Shown here: piece after piece, positions 17,115 to 26,151 of the stretch
How the letters are laid out: every line of letters begins with the position of its first letter
Position numbering within the stretch: position 1 is the first letter of the stretch
NCBI RefSeq assembly: GCF_037039395.1
Contig: NZ_CP146242.1
Coordinates: forward strand, 434,001-498,000
Source of the DNA: Agrobacterium vitis
GTDB taxonomy: Bacteria; Pseudomonadota; Alphaproteobacteria; Rhizobiales; Rhizobiaceae
Length of the DNA: 64,000 nucleotides
Reading direction: 5' to 3'
The notes under the pieces: generated by a model
The model's database searches: none
What the model saw: only the letters and a program-made list of their open reading frames with translations
What the model was told of the DNA's origin: nothing
Position numbers and translations under genes: made by a program

Positions 17115-18629
17115 ATGAGCAATAGAATCGTCAATTCCATCCCTGGGCCCGTCCCTGTCACCATCATCAGCCCACCCGCTTACGAGGCAAGGCTGTTTGC
17201 CGACGCCAGCGAGGCGGTCGATGCGATTACAGAGATTTACGAGCGCAATACGGCGTTTCTCATCGATGCCTTTACCGCGCTTGCCAATGGCGCGCCGATA
17301 GAGGGCCGTTACCGGGCCTTTTATCCACAGGTCAGCATCGAAACCAACAGTTTCGGCCATCTCGACACCCGGCTTTCCTATGGGCATGTCACCTCGCCGG
17401 GCATCTATACGACCACGCTGACCAATCCGAAATTGTTTCGCCACTATCTGAAGGAACAGCTGTCCCTGCTGATGCGCAACCATCAGGTGCCGGTCAAGGT
17501 CAGTGAATCGACCACGCCGATCCCGCTGCATTTCGCTTTTGGCGAAGGTGCGCATGTGGAGGCTTCGGCCAGCGGCCTTTCCGATATTCAGCTCCGCGAT
17601 ATTTTCGACACGCCTGACCTGTCGACCACGGACGATGAAATCGCCAATGGCGAATATGAGCCGCCAGCCGGTGAGCCATTTCCCCTGGCGCCGTTTACAG
17701 CGCAGCGGATCGATTATTCGCTGGCGCGGCTGTCGCATTATACGGCGACCAGCGCCAAGCATTTCCAGAACTTCGTACTGTTCACCAATTACCAGTTTTA
17801 TGTCGATGAATTCTGCGCCTATGCCCGCACCCTGATGGCCAATGGCGGCGAAGGCTATACGGCCTTTGTCGAGCCGGGCAATATCACCACGCTGGCCGGT
17901 GAAAATGCGCCCTCCTCCGGCGCGCCGCTTGGCCGCCTGCCGCAAATGCCGGCCTATCATCTGAAAATGAAAGGGCATGCCGGTATTACCATGGTCAATA
18001 TCGGCGTTGGCCCGTCCAACGCCAAGACCATTACCGACCACGTGGCCGTGCTACGTCCGCATGCCTGGCTGATGCTTGGCCACTGCGCCGGTCTGCGCAA
18101 CAGCCAGCGGCTGGGCGATTATGTGTTGGCCCATGCCTATATGCGCGAAGACCATGTGCTGGACGACGACCTGCCCGTCTGGGTGCCGATCCCGGCCCTG
18201 GCCGAAGTACAGCTGGCACTGGAAGATGCGGTCGAGGAAATCACCGGTTATGAAGGCTTCGAGCTGAAGCGCATCATGCGCACCGGCACAGTGGCGACCA
18301 TCGACAACCGCAACTGGGAACTGCGTGACCAGCGCGGCCCGGTGAAGCGCCTGTCGCAGGCGCGCGCCATTGCGCTCGATATGGAATCCGCGACGATTGC
18401 CGCCAATGGCTTCCGCTTCCGCGTGCCCTATGGCACGTTGCTCTGCGTGTCCGACAAGCCGCTGCATGGCGAATTGAAACTGCCGGGCATGGCGACGGCT
18501 TTCTACAAGACCCAGGTCAGCCAGCATTTGCAGATCGGCATCCGGGCCTTGCAGAAGCTCGGTGCCATGCCGACGGAAAAACTGCATTCGCGCAAGCTGA
18601 GAAGCTTTTTCGAGACGGCCTTCCAGTAA
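17115..18629 (+). CDS. amn: AMP nucleosidase
   Basis: The enzyme hydrolyses AMP to adenine and ribose 5-phosphate, balancing adenylate pools. The 504-aa length is near that of bacterial Amn. The N-terminal Amn-specific domain (roughly 1-190) precedes a nucleoside-phosphorylase-like catalytic domain (MVNIGVGPSNAKTITDHVAVLRPHAWLMLGHCAGLR) that ends with ALDMESATIAANGFRFRVPYGTLLCVSDKPLHGELKLPG. The start at 17115 gives MSNRIVNSIPGP. Its only possible operon partner is the small membrane ORF upstream. Confidence 0.95.
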   Translation: MSNRIVNSIPGPVPVTIISPPAYEARLFADASEAVDAITEIYERNTAFLIDAFTALANGAPIEGRYRAFYPQVSIETNSFGHLDTRLSYGHVTSPGIYTTTLTNPKLFRHYLKEQLSLLMRNHQVPVKVSESTTPIPLHFAFGEGAHVEASASGLSDIQLRDIFDTPDLSTTDDEIANGEYEPPAGEPFPLAPFTAQRIDYSLARLSHYTATSAKHFQNFVLFTNYQFYVDEFCAYARTLMANGGEGYTAFVEPGNITTLAGENAPSSGAPLGRLPQMPAYHLKMKGHAGITMVNIGVGPSNAKTITDHVAVLRPHAWLMLGHCAGLRNSQRLGDYVLAHAYMREDHVLDDDLPVWVPIPALAEVQLALEDAVEEITGYEGFELKRIMRTGTVATIDNRNWELRDQRGPVKRLSQARAIALDMESATIAANGFRFRVPYGTLLCVSDKPLHGELKLPGMATAFYKTQVSQHLQIGIRALQKLGAMPTEKLHSRKLRSFFETAFQ

Positions 18630-18658
18630 CAGCAAGGCACCTTCGGTGCCTTGCTGTT
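18628..18658. terminator. Bidirectional hairpin terminator after amn
   Basis: A 14-bp perfect stem (aacagcaaggcacc / ggtgccttgctgtt) closed by a 3-nt loop lies between convergent amn and the membrane protein gene. The A/T flanks at both ends fit use in both directions. Confidence 0.75.
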
Positions 18659-19645
18659 TCAGGGCTTTCGCGCGGGCGAAGGGAAAACCGCGTGCAGCGC
18701 CAGCGAGAGCGCTGCACTGAGCAAAGCTGAGACGATGACGATCAGATGCAGGTTGACGGCGGCCTTGGCCAAACCGTCCATATTCTGCACTCCCGCTCCA
18801 AGAGCAGCCGCGCCCGCAACAATGCCAGCCGGATAGGTGCCGACCCCCGCCGGTGCATGAAAGGGCAGGACGGAGGAAAGCTCTCCGCCCAGTGCTCCGC
18901 CAAAAGCCGCCGATAGCGGCGTTACCTGCATCAAGCTCAACACCCAGGCAAATACCAGAACCTTGGTGCCCCAGGTGACGATGGTCATCGCCCAGGCCCG
19001 GAAAAAGGCCGCCTTATGCGCAGGCAGGCCTGCCTCCACTCCTTCGACCATCTTCAGCACCCTGCCAGAGAAACGCGCCTTGGCAAACAGGATTGCCGGG
19101 CGTTTCAACGCAAAGCCGATCAGCGGCAGGACCAGAAACAGCAGCCACGCCATTACCCAGCCCGCGAACGCCCAGCCCCAAGGCTGCGGCTTTCCCAGCA
19201 CCAGGCCAAGACCAGCGGCGGCCAGAAGCGCATGCAGATCCAGGAGCCGCATCACCAGCAGCGCCGAAGTGCCTGACAATAGCGGCACGGAAAATTCCGA
19301 GCGCATCAGCAGCGGAAAGCTGGTTTCACCGCTTCGAAACGGCAGAAGAATATTGAGGAGATTATGGACCTGCGCCAGATGAAACAGCGCGGTAAACCGG
19401 CCCGAGGTTTGGCGTGGGAAATAATCGTAAATCCGCCAGGCCCGCACCAGAGAGGTGGAAACCAACAAGCCCAGCGCTAAGAGCACCGTTGAAAGGCCCA
19501 GCGCCTGCCACTCTCGCAGCACCATGCCCCAGCCCCAGACGGCTTCGACAAAAACCACGTAAGCGGCAATGGCGATAAAGGCGATGAGTGAAACGCCATG
19601 GCGCTTTATCCACGATTTGCGTTCACTTTGATCGATTGAGGTCAT
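18659..19645 (-). CDS. Lysylphosphatidylglycerol-synthase-type / UPF0104 integral membrane protein (flippase-like)
   Basis: With the start at 19645 this is a 328-aa polytopic membrane protein with about seven to eight hydrophobic helices. It carries the UPF0104 / LPG_synthase_TM signatures (a FRSGETSFPLLMRSEF segment and PFHAPAGVGTYPAGIVAGAA). Members are proposed to flip or modify lipids; some lie beside polyprenyl-glycan genes, as here. The frame is open to 19789, but that extension would run into the divergent glycosyltransferase gene. The ATG at 19645 has a cagggca ribosome-binding site. The context (divergent GtrB-like and ArnT-like genes) suggests a shared envelope-glycan function. Confidence 0.78.
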   Translation of the reverse strand: MTSIDQSERKSWIKRHGVSLIAFIAIAAYVVFVEAVWGWGMVLREWQALGLSTVLLALGLLVSTSLVRAWRIYDYFPRQTSGRFTALFHLAQVHNLLNILLPFRSGETSFPLLMRSEFSVPLLSGTSALLVMRLLDLHALLAAAGLGLVLGKPQPWGWAFAGWVMAWLLFLVLPLIGFALKRPAILFAKARFSGRVLKMVEGVEAGLPAHKAAFFRAWAMTIVTWGTKVLVFAWVLSLMQVTPLSAAFGGALGGELSSVLPFHAPAGVGTYPAGIVAGAAALGAGVQNMDGLAKAAVNLHLIVIVSALLSAALSLALHAVFPSPARKP

Positions 19646-19731
19646 TGCCCTGACAGTTCCGAATTGCGTGGCCGCGCCGGTTCCTATAACACCCGGACTT
19701 ATAAAGGCCAGCAATTTTCGGAGTTCCTCCC

Positions 19732-20757
19732 TTGCCGACAGACCGTTTCGCCGCCGTGACCGGCCATGCTTCCTCCGATAATGCCACATCTGCGATCGAA
19801 CTGTCGGTCGTCGTTCCCTTCATGAACGAGGAAGACAATATCGGGCGGATGATCGAACGGGTGATGGAAGCGCTGAAGGATTTCGGCAAGCCCTGGGAAC
19901 TGATCGTCATCGATGACGGCTCCACCGACCGGACATTGAGCCGCGCACAGGCCTATATCGGCCGTGAAGGCCTGGACCTGAAAATCATCGAATTCCAGCG
20001 CAATTTCGGCCAGGCAGCAGGCCTTCAGGCCGGTTTCGACGCCGCACGCGGACGGCTGATCGCCTCGCTGGATGGCGACCTGCAAAACGACCCGCACGAC
20101 ATTCCCGGCATGATCGCCGAGCTGGAAAGCCGCGATCTCGATCTGCTCTGCGGCTGGCGCAAGGCCAGGCAGGATGCACTGGTGCTGCGCAAGATCCCCT
20201 CCTGGTGCGCCAACCGGCTGATCGGCAAGGTGACCGGCGTGCGCATCCACGATTACGGCTGCGGGCTGAAGCTTTACCGCGCCCAGATTATCAAGCAGAT
20301 CAGCATCATGGGCGGCATGCACCGCTTCATCCCGGCCTGGGTCGCCAGCGTCATTCCATCGTCGCGGATCGGCGAGACTGTCGTCAATCACCATGCCCGC
20401 CAGTTCGGCACCTCGAAATACGGTATTTCCCGCACCGCCCGTGTTGTGCTCGATCTGCTGGCTGTGCTGTTCTTCATGCGCTTTCGCCAGAGGCCCGGCC
20501 ATTTCTTCGGGATGATCGGCTTCTTCATCGGCACGCTCAGCGCGCTGATCCTGTTCTATCTGTTCGTCATCAAGCTGATGGGCGGGGATATCGGCACACG
20601 GCCGCTGCTGCTGGTCGGCGTCATGCTGTTTTTAGCCTCGATCCAGATGATCACCACCGGCATTGTCGCGGAAATGCTGACCCGTTCCTACGATACGCCG
20701 CGTGCCTACGTGATCCGCAAAACCTACGACCAAGCACCGGATACCAAGGACATCTGA
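19732..20757 (+). CDS. GT2 glycosyltransferase, polyprenyl-phosphate sugar synthase type (GtrB/ArnC/DPM-like)
   Basis: This 341-aa enzyme has an N-terminal GT-A domain (SVVVPFMNEEDNIG, VIDDGSTDRT, SLDGDLQNDPHDIP with the metal-binding Asp residues, and HDYGCGLKLYR). Two C-terminal transmembrane helices follow (FGMIGFFIGTLSALILFYLFV and a later one). The family moves a sugar from a nucleotide donor to undecaprenyl phosphate at the inner membrane. The start appears to be a TTG at 19732: a ggag site lies 8 nt before it, and the next in-frame ATG would delete part of the catalytic domain. The gene ends 1 nt before the next start, so they are translationally coupled. Confidence 0.9.
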   Translation: MPTDRFAAVTGHASSDNATSAIELSVVVPFMNEEDNIGRMIERVMEALKDFGKPWELIVIDDGSTDRTLSRAQAYIGREGLDLKIIEFQRNFGQAAGLQAGFDAARGRLIASLDGDLQNDPHDIPGMIAELESRDLDLLCGWRKARQDALVLRKIPSWCANRLIGKVTGVRIHDYGCGLKLYRAQIIKQISIMGGMHRFIPAWVASVIPSSRIGETVVNHHARQFGTSKYGISRTARVVLDLLAVLFFMRFRQRPGHFFGMIGFFIGTLSALILFYLFVIKLMGGDIGTRPLLLVGVMLFLASIQMITTGIVAEMLTRSYDTPRAYVIRKTYDQAPDTKDI

Positions 20758-20758
20758 G

Positions 20759-22285
20759 ATGATTTCGACGCTCCGGCAGAAGCCCGCTTCGCTCTTCCTT
20801 CTCCTGGGCCTCTATTTTCTCGTACAGGTGCTGGTGCGTCTGGCCCTGCCCGCGTCATTGGAACTCGATGAAGGCCAGCAACTCTATTATGCGCAATGGC
20901 TTTCAATCGGCTACGACAGCCAGCCGCCGTTCTACAACTGGATTCAGTATGGCGTGGTGGAACTGCTCGGCCCCAACCGGCTGGCGCTGGCGCTGTTGAA
21001 AAACCTGATGCTGTTTGCCAGCTACGTGTTGATTGCGCTGGCCGCAGCACAGGTTCTGAAAAGCCGTGATCTCGTCATTATCGCCTGCCTCAGCCTGTTG
21101 ACCATGCCGCAGATCAGCTTTGAGGCACAGCGAGACCTGACCCATACCGTCGCGCTGATTTTCTGCACCGCGCTGTTGTTGTTCGGCGTGTTGCGGACCC
21201 TGAAATCGCCCAGCATCTGGAGCTATGCCCTGACCGGGGCCGCCATTGGCTGTGGGTTTATTTCCAAATACAACTTCGTTCTGTTGGTCAGCGCCGCTTT
21301 CATCGCCATCCTGGCGGAGCCGAAGTTTCGCCGGCGTGTACTGGACTGGCGCATCCTGCTGACGGCTGGCGTGGCATTGGCGATCTTGCTGCCGCATGCC
21401 CTGTGGTTTTTCCAGCATATGCAGGAAGCGACCCGCAATACGCTGGGTAAAATGACCGATGACAATATTACCAGCCTGCCACAGCAGATCTTCAAGGGTC
21501 TGACATCGCTCAGCACTGCGGTTCTGGCCAGCGCGGCCCCCACCATGGCGCTGCTGCTCATCCCTTTTGCCCGCACCCTGCCCTTCCCTCACCTGCCGCG
21601 TCCAGCCGCCTCCGTTTTGTCCGCCAGCAATGAATGGACCCGGCTGCTGGGTCGGATGATGCTGCTGGTGGTCGCCGTTCTGGCGCTGATGGTAATCTTC
21701 GGCGGTGTCAGCGCCATCAAGGACCGCTGGCTTGCGCCCTGTTTCCTGATGCTGCCGCTCTATCTCTGCCTGAAAGTCGAAGCGGCGGGCCTGGGCGAAG
21801 AAGGACAGTTGCGCCGCTTTCTGGTCGTAGCGCTTACCATCATGGTGCTTGTGCCGGTGATCCTCTATGGCCGCGTGATCGGGGCCGGTTATATCGGCCA
21901 TTACCAGAAGCAGAATGTACCCTATGGCCAGGCCGTTGCCACGGCGCTCTCCTCTGCGCCAAGCCGCCCGGTCCTGGTGCTGACCAGCGATCAGCAGATG
22001 GCCGGCAACATCCGCCTGCATGCGCCCGATATTGCTGTCACCGTCCCGCCGACAAGCGGCGTGCCCGTACCGGCGCATTTCGATGCACAGCATCCGCTGC
22101 TGGTAATCTGGCGCAATTTCGGCAGGCCCAATCCAGACATGCCGAAGGCGGTGAAGGACTGGATTGCCACCTATCCTGGCATGCAGGCACAATCGGTCGG
22201 CGAGATTGCGCTACCCTTCCTGCATGGACGGCCGCATTCACTTTATTCCTTTGGCTACGCCGTCTATTATTCCACCACACCCTGA
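20759..22285 (+). CDS. GT39/ArnT-like membrane glycosyltransferase
   Basis: This 508-aa polytopic membrane protein has the GT39 (PMT_2/ArnT) pattern: an acidic motif in the first periplasmic loop (LELDEGQQLYYAQWLSIGYDSQPPFYNW), followed by about ten hydrophobic helices and a C-terminal periplasmic domain. GT39 enzymes take a sugar from a polyprenyl-phosphate carrier and attach it to lipid A, protein or glycan on the outer face of the inner membrane. Coupled directly to the GtrB-like gene, it probably uses that enzyme's product. The acceptor is unknown. Confidence 0.88.
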   Translation: MISTLRQKPASLFLLLGLYFLVQVLVRLALPASLELDEGQQLYYAQWLSIGYDSQPPFYNWIQYGVVELLGPNRLALALLKNLMLFASYVLIALAAAQVLKSRDLVIIACLSLLTMPQISFEAQRDLTHTVALIFCTALLLFGVLRTLKSPSIWSYALTGAAIGCGFISKYNFVLLVSAAFIAILAEPKFRRRVLDWRILLTAGVALAILLPHALWFFQHMQEATRNTLGKMTDDNITSLPQQIFKGLTSLSTAVLASAAPTMALLLIPFARTLPFPHLPRPAASVLSASNEWTRLLGRMMLLVVAVLALMVIFGGVSAIKDRWLAPCFLMLPLYLCLKVEAAGLGEEGQLRRFLVVALTIMVLVPVILYGRVIGAGYIGHYQKQNVPYGQAVATALSSAPSRPVLVLTSDQQMAGNIRLHAPDIAVTVPPTSGVPVPAHFDAQHPLLVIWRNFGRPNPDMPKAVKDWIATYPGMQAQSVGEIALPFLHGRPHSLYSFGYAVYYSTTP

Positions 22286-22348
22286 TATTTGGCACGCCCT
22301 GAAATTTCGATTTGGCAAAAAAATCGCAATGCCTCTTGATAGATTTTA

Positions 22349-22366
22349 TCTAAGATATATCTTAGA
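22349..22366. promoter_or_regulatory. Perfect 18-bp palindrome, candidate PadR operator
   Basis: The sequence tctaagatatatcttaga is a perfect palindrome, 28 bp before the ATG of the PadR-type gene and in an AT-rich promoter-like stretch. PadR regulators commonly repress their own operon through such sites, so autoregulation is likely. This is inferred from position only. Confidence 0.65.
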
Positions 22367-22393
22367 CCTATAAAAACCTATCGGAGATACACA

Positions 22394-23002
22394 ATGCGAT
22401 TTTCTCATTCACACGAATACCAGGGCGACCATGGTGGCAGACACGGTCATCCGCTTGCCGACCTGATGCACGCGATGCGTGGCGGTCCCTTTGGACATAA
22501 AGGGCCGGACGGCAAACATGGGCGCGGACGCGATGGCGAACGCCGCCGGATGTTTGAGACCGGTGAGTTGCGACTGGTGCTATTGAAGCTGATTTCGGAA
22601 CTGCCGCGCCATGGCTATGACCTGATCCGCGAAATCGAGCGGCTGTCGGGCGGTGCCTATGCGCCCAGCCCCGGCGTGATCTATCCGACCATGACCCTAT
22701 TGCTGGATATGGGCCTGGCCGAGGAACAACAGACCGAGGGCGCCCGCAAATTGCTGGGCATTACCGAGGCTGGAAAAATCCACCTCGACGACAATGCAGA
22801 AGCGGTAGAGATTGCCATCGCCCGGCTGACCGCCCTTGCCAAATTGACCGAGCGCACTGACACCGGACCGGTGCGCCGGGCAATCCATAATTTGCGCGCC
22901 GTGATCCATGACCGGCTCGCCCAGGACGACGTGTCGCGCGAGACGCAATTGGACGTCGCCCGCATTCTCGATGAAGCAGCCAGCAAGATTGAAAGGCTTT
23001 GA
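22394..23002 (+). CDS. PadR-family regulator with His-rich N-terminus (YqjI-like)
   Basis: This 202-aa protein opens with a ~45-residue His/Gly-rich tail (MRFSHSHEYQGDHGGRHGH) and then the PadR winged helix (FETGELRLVLLKLISELPRHGYDLIREIE, APSPGVIYPTMTLL) and a C-terminal dimerisation helix. The closest relative I recognise is E. coli YqjI, a nickel-responsive repressor of the ferric-siderophore reductase YqjH, whose N-terminal tail is likewise His-rich. That link is by resemblance only. The palindrome at 22349-22366 is the likely operator. The downstream DUF2218 gene begins 2 nt after its stop. Confidence 0.87.
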   Translation: MRFSHSHEYQGDHGGRHGHPLADLMHAMRGGPFGHKGPDGKHGRGRDGERRRMFETGELRLVLLKLISELPRHGYDLIREIERLSGGAYAPSPGVIYPTMTLLLDMGLAEEQQTEGARKLLGITEAGKIHLDDNAEAVEIAIARLTALAKLTERTDTGPVRRAIHNLRAVIHDRLAQDDVSRETQLDVARILDEAASKIERL

Positions 23003-23004
23003 CC

Positions 23005-23292
23005 ATGCCCAAAACCATTGCCACCATCCCGACCCAAAACGGCTGGAAATATGTCCAGCAACTCTGCAAGCATTGGAGCCACAAGCTGACCGTCGAGCTT
23101 GGCGACAACCAGGGTACAGTGACCTTCGACACGGCCACCGCCGTGATGACCTGCGACGAGGCAGGACTGACGGTCACCATCGAGGCAGAAAACGACGAGT
23201 TGCTGGAGCGCTACAAAGGCGTGGTCTCCAGCCATCTCGACCGCTTCGCCTTCCGCGAAGCGCCCCTGCCCTTCGACTGGAAGCCTGCGTGA
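23005..23292 (+). CDS. DUF2218 domain protein
   Basis: This 95-aa protein consists of a single DUF2218 domain (IPTQNGWKYVQQLCKHWSHK, GTVTFDTATAVMTC, LLERYKGVVSSHLDRFAFRE). The domain occurs alone or fused to siderophore-interacting FAD reductases in many proteobacteria. It starts 2 nt after the PadR gene, so the two form one operon. Taken with the YqjI-like regulator, this points to metal- or siderophore-related chemistry, though no reductase is present here. A TTG six nt earlier, overlapping the PadR stop, is a less likely start. Confidence 0.82.
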   Translation: MPKTIATIPTQNGWKYVQQLCKHWSHKLTVELGDNQGTVTFDTATAVMTCDEAGLTVTIEAENDELLERYKGVVSSHLDRFAFREAPLPFDWKPA

Positions 23293-23299
23293 ACCAAAC

Positions 23300-24670
23300 T
23301 TATTCGCGATAGTGATCGCGCAGCCAATCCAGCGCCTTGCCCAAAACCTCCACCGCCTGATCGACCTCGGCACGGGAGATAATAAACGGTGGCGAAAACA
23401 GCATGCGGTCGCCGGTGGCGCGGACAATCACGCCACCCGCGACGCAATGATTGCGCACTTGCGCGCCGACATCATCGGGCTTGGCGAAGCGACGGCGCGA
23501 TGCCTTGTCCGCTGTCAGTTGCACTGCGCCGATCAGCCCAAGGCTGACCACTTCCCCCACCATCTGATGATCGGCAAGCGAAGCCAGCGCCGTCGCGAAA
23601 TACGGGCCGATATCGTCGCGCACCCGCTCCACCAGCTTTTCCTCTTCCAGGATGCGGATATTTTCCAATGCCGCCGCCGCGCAGACTGGATGGCCGGAAT
23701 AGGTGTAGCCGTGATTGAAATCGCCGACCTCATTGATCAGCACTTCGGCCACCCGATCCGAGACCAGCACGCCACCGACCGGCAGGTAGCCTGACGATAG
23801 GCCCTTGGCAATCGGAGCCAGATCCGGCTCAAAACCGAAATGCTGATAGCCGAACCAGCTACCCAACCGGCCAAAGCCGCAGATCACTTCATCCGAGACC
23901 AAGAGAACGTCATAGTGCTTGCAGATCCGGACAATCTCCGGCCAATAGGTCTGCGGCGGAATGATCACGCCGCCCGCTCCTTGCACCGGCTCGGCCACGA
24001 AAGCCGCAACGTTTTCGGCACCCAATTCCAGAATTTTCGCTTCCAACTCCTGCGCGGCCTTCAAGCCAAACTCGTCAGGCGACAGGGTGCCGCCCTCACC
24101 ATACCAATAGGGCTGGTTGATGTGGTGAATGCCCTCGATCGGCAGATTGCCCTGTTCATGCATATATTTCATGCCGCCTAGCGAAGCGCCCGCAACGGTC
24201 GAGCCGTGATAGCCATTCTTACGGGCGATCACCTGGGTCTTGCTGGGGTGGCCGAGCGCCTTCCAATAGACCCGCGCCAGGCGAAACCATGTATCGGTTG
24301 CCTCGGAGCCCGAATTTGTGAAGAACACATGGTTCATCTGCGGCCCAGCCAGGCTGGTCACCTTCTGCGCCAGCAACGTCGCCGGTGGCGTGGTGGAGCC
24401 GAAAAACGTGTTGTAATACGGCAATTCCTGCATTTGCACATAGGCGGCATCGGCAATCGACTTGCGACCGTAGCCGACATTGACGCACCACAGCCCGCCA
24501 AACGCATCCAGATATTTCTTGCCCGTCGCATCCCATATATGGACGCCTTCGGCTCGCTCAATAATGCGGACACCCGCTTCATTCAGTTTTTTGGTGTCGT
24601 TGAACGGGTGCAGATGATGGGCGGCATCGATGGCGGCAAGATTGGAAAGGGCGGCGGGTTTCTCGTTCAT
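23300..24670 (-). CDS. Class III (omega-type) aminotransferase
   Basis: This 456-aa pyridoxal-phosphate enzyme is of the aspartate-aminotransferase-like class III group (putrescine or beta-alanine:pyruvate type). Visible motifs are HLHPFNDTKKL at the start, the cofactor region FTNSGSEATDTWFRLAR, VQGAGGVIIPP, LLVSDEVICGFGRLG and the Schiff-base lysine in APIAKGLSSGYLPVGG. The start at 24670 has an aggaag ribosome-binding site. The frame is open ten more codons upstream. It is divergent from a glutamine-synthetase-family gene 125 bp away, a pairing seen in polyamine (putrescine) catabolism, where the synthetase glutamylates the amine and a transaminase follows. Confidence 0.88.
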   Translation of the reverse strand: MNEKPAALSNLAAIDAAHHLHPFNDTKKLNEAGVRIIERAEGVHIWDATGKKYLDAFGGLWCVNVGYGRKSIADAAYVQMQELPYYNTFFGSTTPPATLLAQKVTSLAGPQMNHVFFTNSGSEATDTWFRLARVYWKALGHPSKTQVIARKNGYHGSTVAGASLGGMKYMHEQGNLPIEGIHHINQPYWYGEGGTLSPDEFGLKAAQELEAKILELGAENVAAFVAEPVQGAGGVIIPPQTYWPEIVRICKHYDVLLVSDEVICGFGRLGSWFGYQHFGFEPDLAPIAKGLSSGYLPVGGVLVSDRVAEVLINEVGDFNHGYTYSGHPVCAAAALENIRILEEEKLVERVRDDIGPYFATALASLADHQMVGEVVSLGLIGAVQLTADKASRRRFAKPDDVGAQVRNHCVAGGVIVRATGDRMLFSPPFIISRAEVDQAVEVLGKALDWLRDHYRE

Positions 24671-24795
24671 GGCAGGCTTCCTGTGGCGGCGGTGTCGCAT
24701 TGAAAGGCGGCAATTTATCCGCTACGACCATGACGATATGCCCCAGCTTTGGCAAGAACCGCCAAGGGCTGGCAGACCTCTTTCGAAAGCCCGCC

Positions 24796-26151
24796 ATGAC
24801 CCAGATCGACGCCTCCACCAGCACCGCTTCCGACCCGCAGGCCCGGATCGAAATCCTGCTGGTTGGCATGAATGGCGACCTGCGCGGCAAGATGATCCCG
24901 CTCAATGCCGAGGATAAGGTCTGGAAAAACAGCGTCCGCCTGCCCGCGTCTACGCAGTCGCTGGATATCTGGGGCGATGATAATGACGACCTGACCGGCA
25001 TTTCGCTGACGCTGGGCGATCCCGATGGCCTGTGCATTCCCGACAAGCGTTCGCTTAGCCCCATGCCCTGGGCGCCGGCAGGCTCCAGACAGGTGCTGGC
25101 CACCATGCATACACTTCAGGGCCAGCCGCATTTCGTCTGCCCGCGCGCCATTCTGGCCCGGGTGCTGGAGCGGTTTACGGCATTGGGTCTCACGCCCGTC
25201 GTGGCGACCGAGCTGGAATTTTACGTGATGGAAGATGATTGGCGCGAGACCGGTCGGCCAATGCCGCCCAAGGCGCTGACCTATCGCGGCGAGCCGAACG
25301 GCTTTCAGCTGTATGACATGCGGGCAACCGGAGCGATGGAGGATTATCTGGCCACCGTACGCGCCTATGCCGACGCCATGGGCCTGCCCGCCGATGCAAC
25401 GACGGCGGAATTCGGCCCTGGCCAGTTCGAGGTCAATCTTCTGCACCGGCCCGACGCCATGGCTGCGGCGGATGACTGCATCTACCTGAAGCGCGTCGCC
25501 GAATTTGCCGCCCGCCGCCATGGGCTGAAATCCACCTGCATGGCCAAGCCCTATGGCGATCAGGCAGGCTCCGGCCTGCATGTGCATGTCAGCATTATCG
25601 ATACGCAAGGCCACAATATTCTCGATGCCAAGGGCGGCGAACCGGTCAAGCTGAAATCGGTGACGGCGGGCCTGTTGCAGACCATGCGGGAAGCACAGCT
25701 GATTTTTGCGCCTTTTGCCAATTCCTATCGCCGTTTCCAGCCCGGCTCCTTTGCGCCCGACCGGATCGACTGGGGTTTCGGCCATCGCGGCACCGCGATC
25801 CGCATTCCGGATAAAGACGGCCCGGCAGCACGGATCGAGCACCGGGTGGCAGGCGCCGACGCCAATCCGCATCTGTTGCTAGCCGCCATTCTCGGCGGCA
25901 TGTTGCAGGGGCTGGAGGCCGACCTCGATCCCGGCCCAGTCACCACGCCGGATGCGCCAGCCACCAGCCCGGACCTGTTGACCCACGACTTCCTGACCGC
26001 CGTCGATGCCTTCCGCACCTCGGATTTCATCGCCGATATTTTCGGTCGCCAATATCGCCAGCTCTATGGCGACACCAAGCGCAAGGAAGCGATCACCTAT
26101 CTGCGTACCGTGTCGGATTTCGATTACAGGACCTATCTGCCACGCCTGTAA
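24796..26151 (+). CDS. Glutamine synthetase family protein (PuuA/GlnT-like)
   Basis: This 451-aa protein has the GS fold: a short beta-grasp N-terminus (ILLVGMNGDLRGKMIPL) and the catalytic barrel with EFGPGQFEVNLLH, GSGLHVHVS (ATP and metal site), RRFQPGSFAPDRIDWGFGHRGTAIRIP and RIEHRVAGADANPHLLLAA. It lacks the adenylylation Tyr segment of GlnA and is typical of gamma-glutamyl-amine synthetases. With the divergent class III aminotransferase it suggests amine or polyamine use as nitrogen source; the exact amine is unknown. The ATG at 24796 gives the family's usual length. Earlier in-frame starts at 24700 and 24730 would overlap the divergent promoter. Confidence 0.87.
   Translation: MTQIDASTSTASDPQARIEILLVGMNGDLRGKMIPLNAEDKVWKNSVRLPASTQSLDIWGDDNDDLTGISLTLGDPDGLCIPDKRSLSPMPWAPAGSRQVLATMHTLQGQPHFVCPRAILARVLERFTALGLTPVVATELEFYVMEDDWRETGRPMPPKALTYRGEPNGFQLYDMRATGAMEDYLATVRAYADAMGLPADATTAEFGPGQFEVNLLHRPDAMAAADDCIYLKRVAEFAARRHGLKSTCMAKPYGDQAGSGLHVHVSIIDTQGHNILDAKGGEPVKLKSVTAGLLQTMREAQLIFAPFANSYRRFQPGSFAPDRIDWGFGHRGTAIRIPDKDGPAARIEHRVAGADANPHLLLAAILGGMLQGLEADLDPGPVTTPDAPATSPDLLTHDFLTAVDAFRTSDFIADIFGRQYRQLYGDTKRKEAITYLRTVSDFDYRTYLPRL

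Noticed and set aside
20903..22192. 429-codon frame antisense to the ArnT-like gene
   Set aside because: High-GC third-position bias creates long antisense frames; its Gln/His/Arg-rich translation matches no protein, while the sense strand encodes a clear GT39 enzyme.
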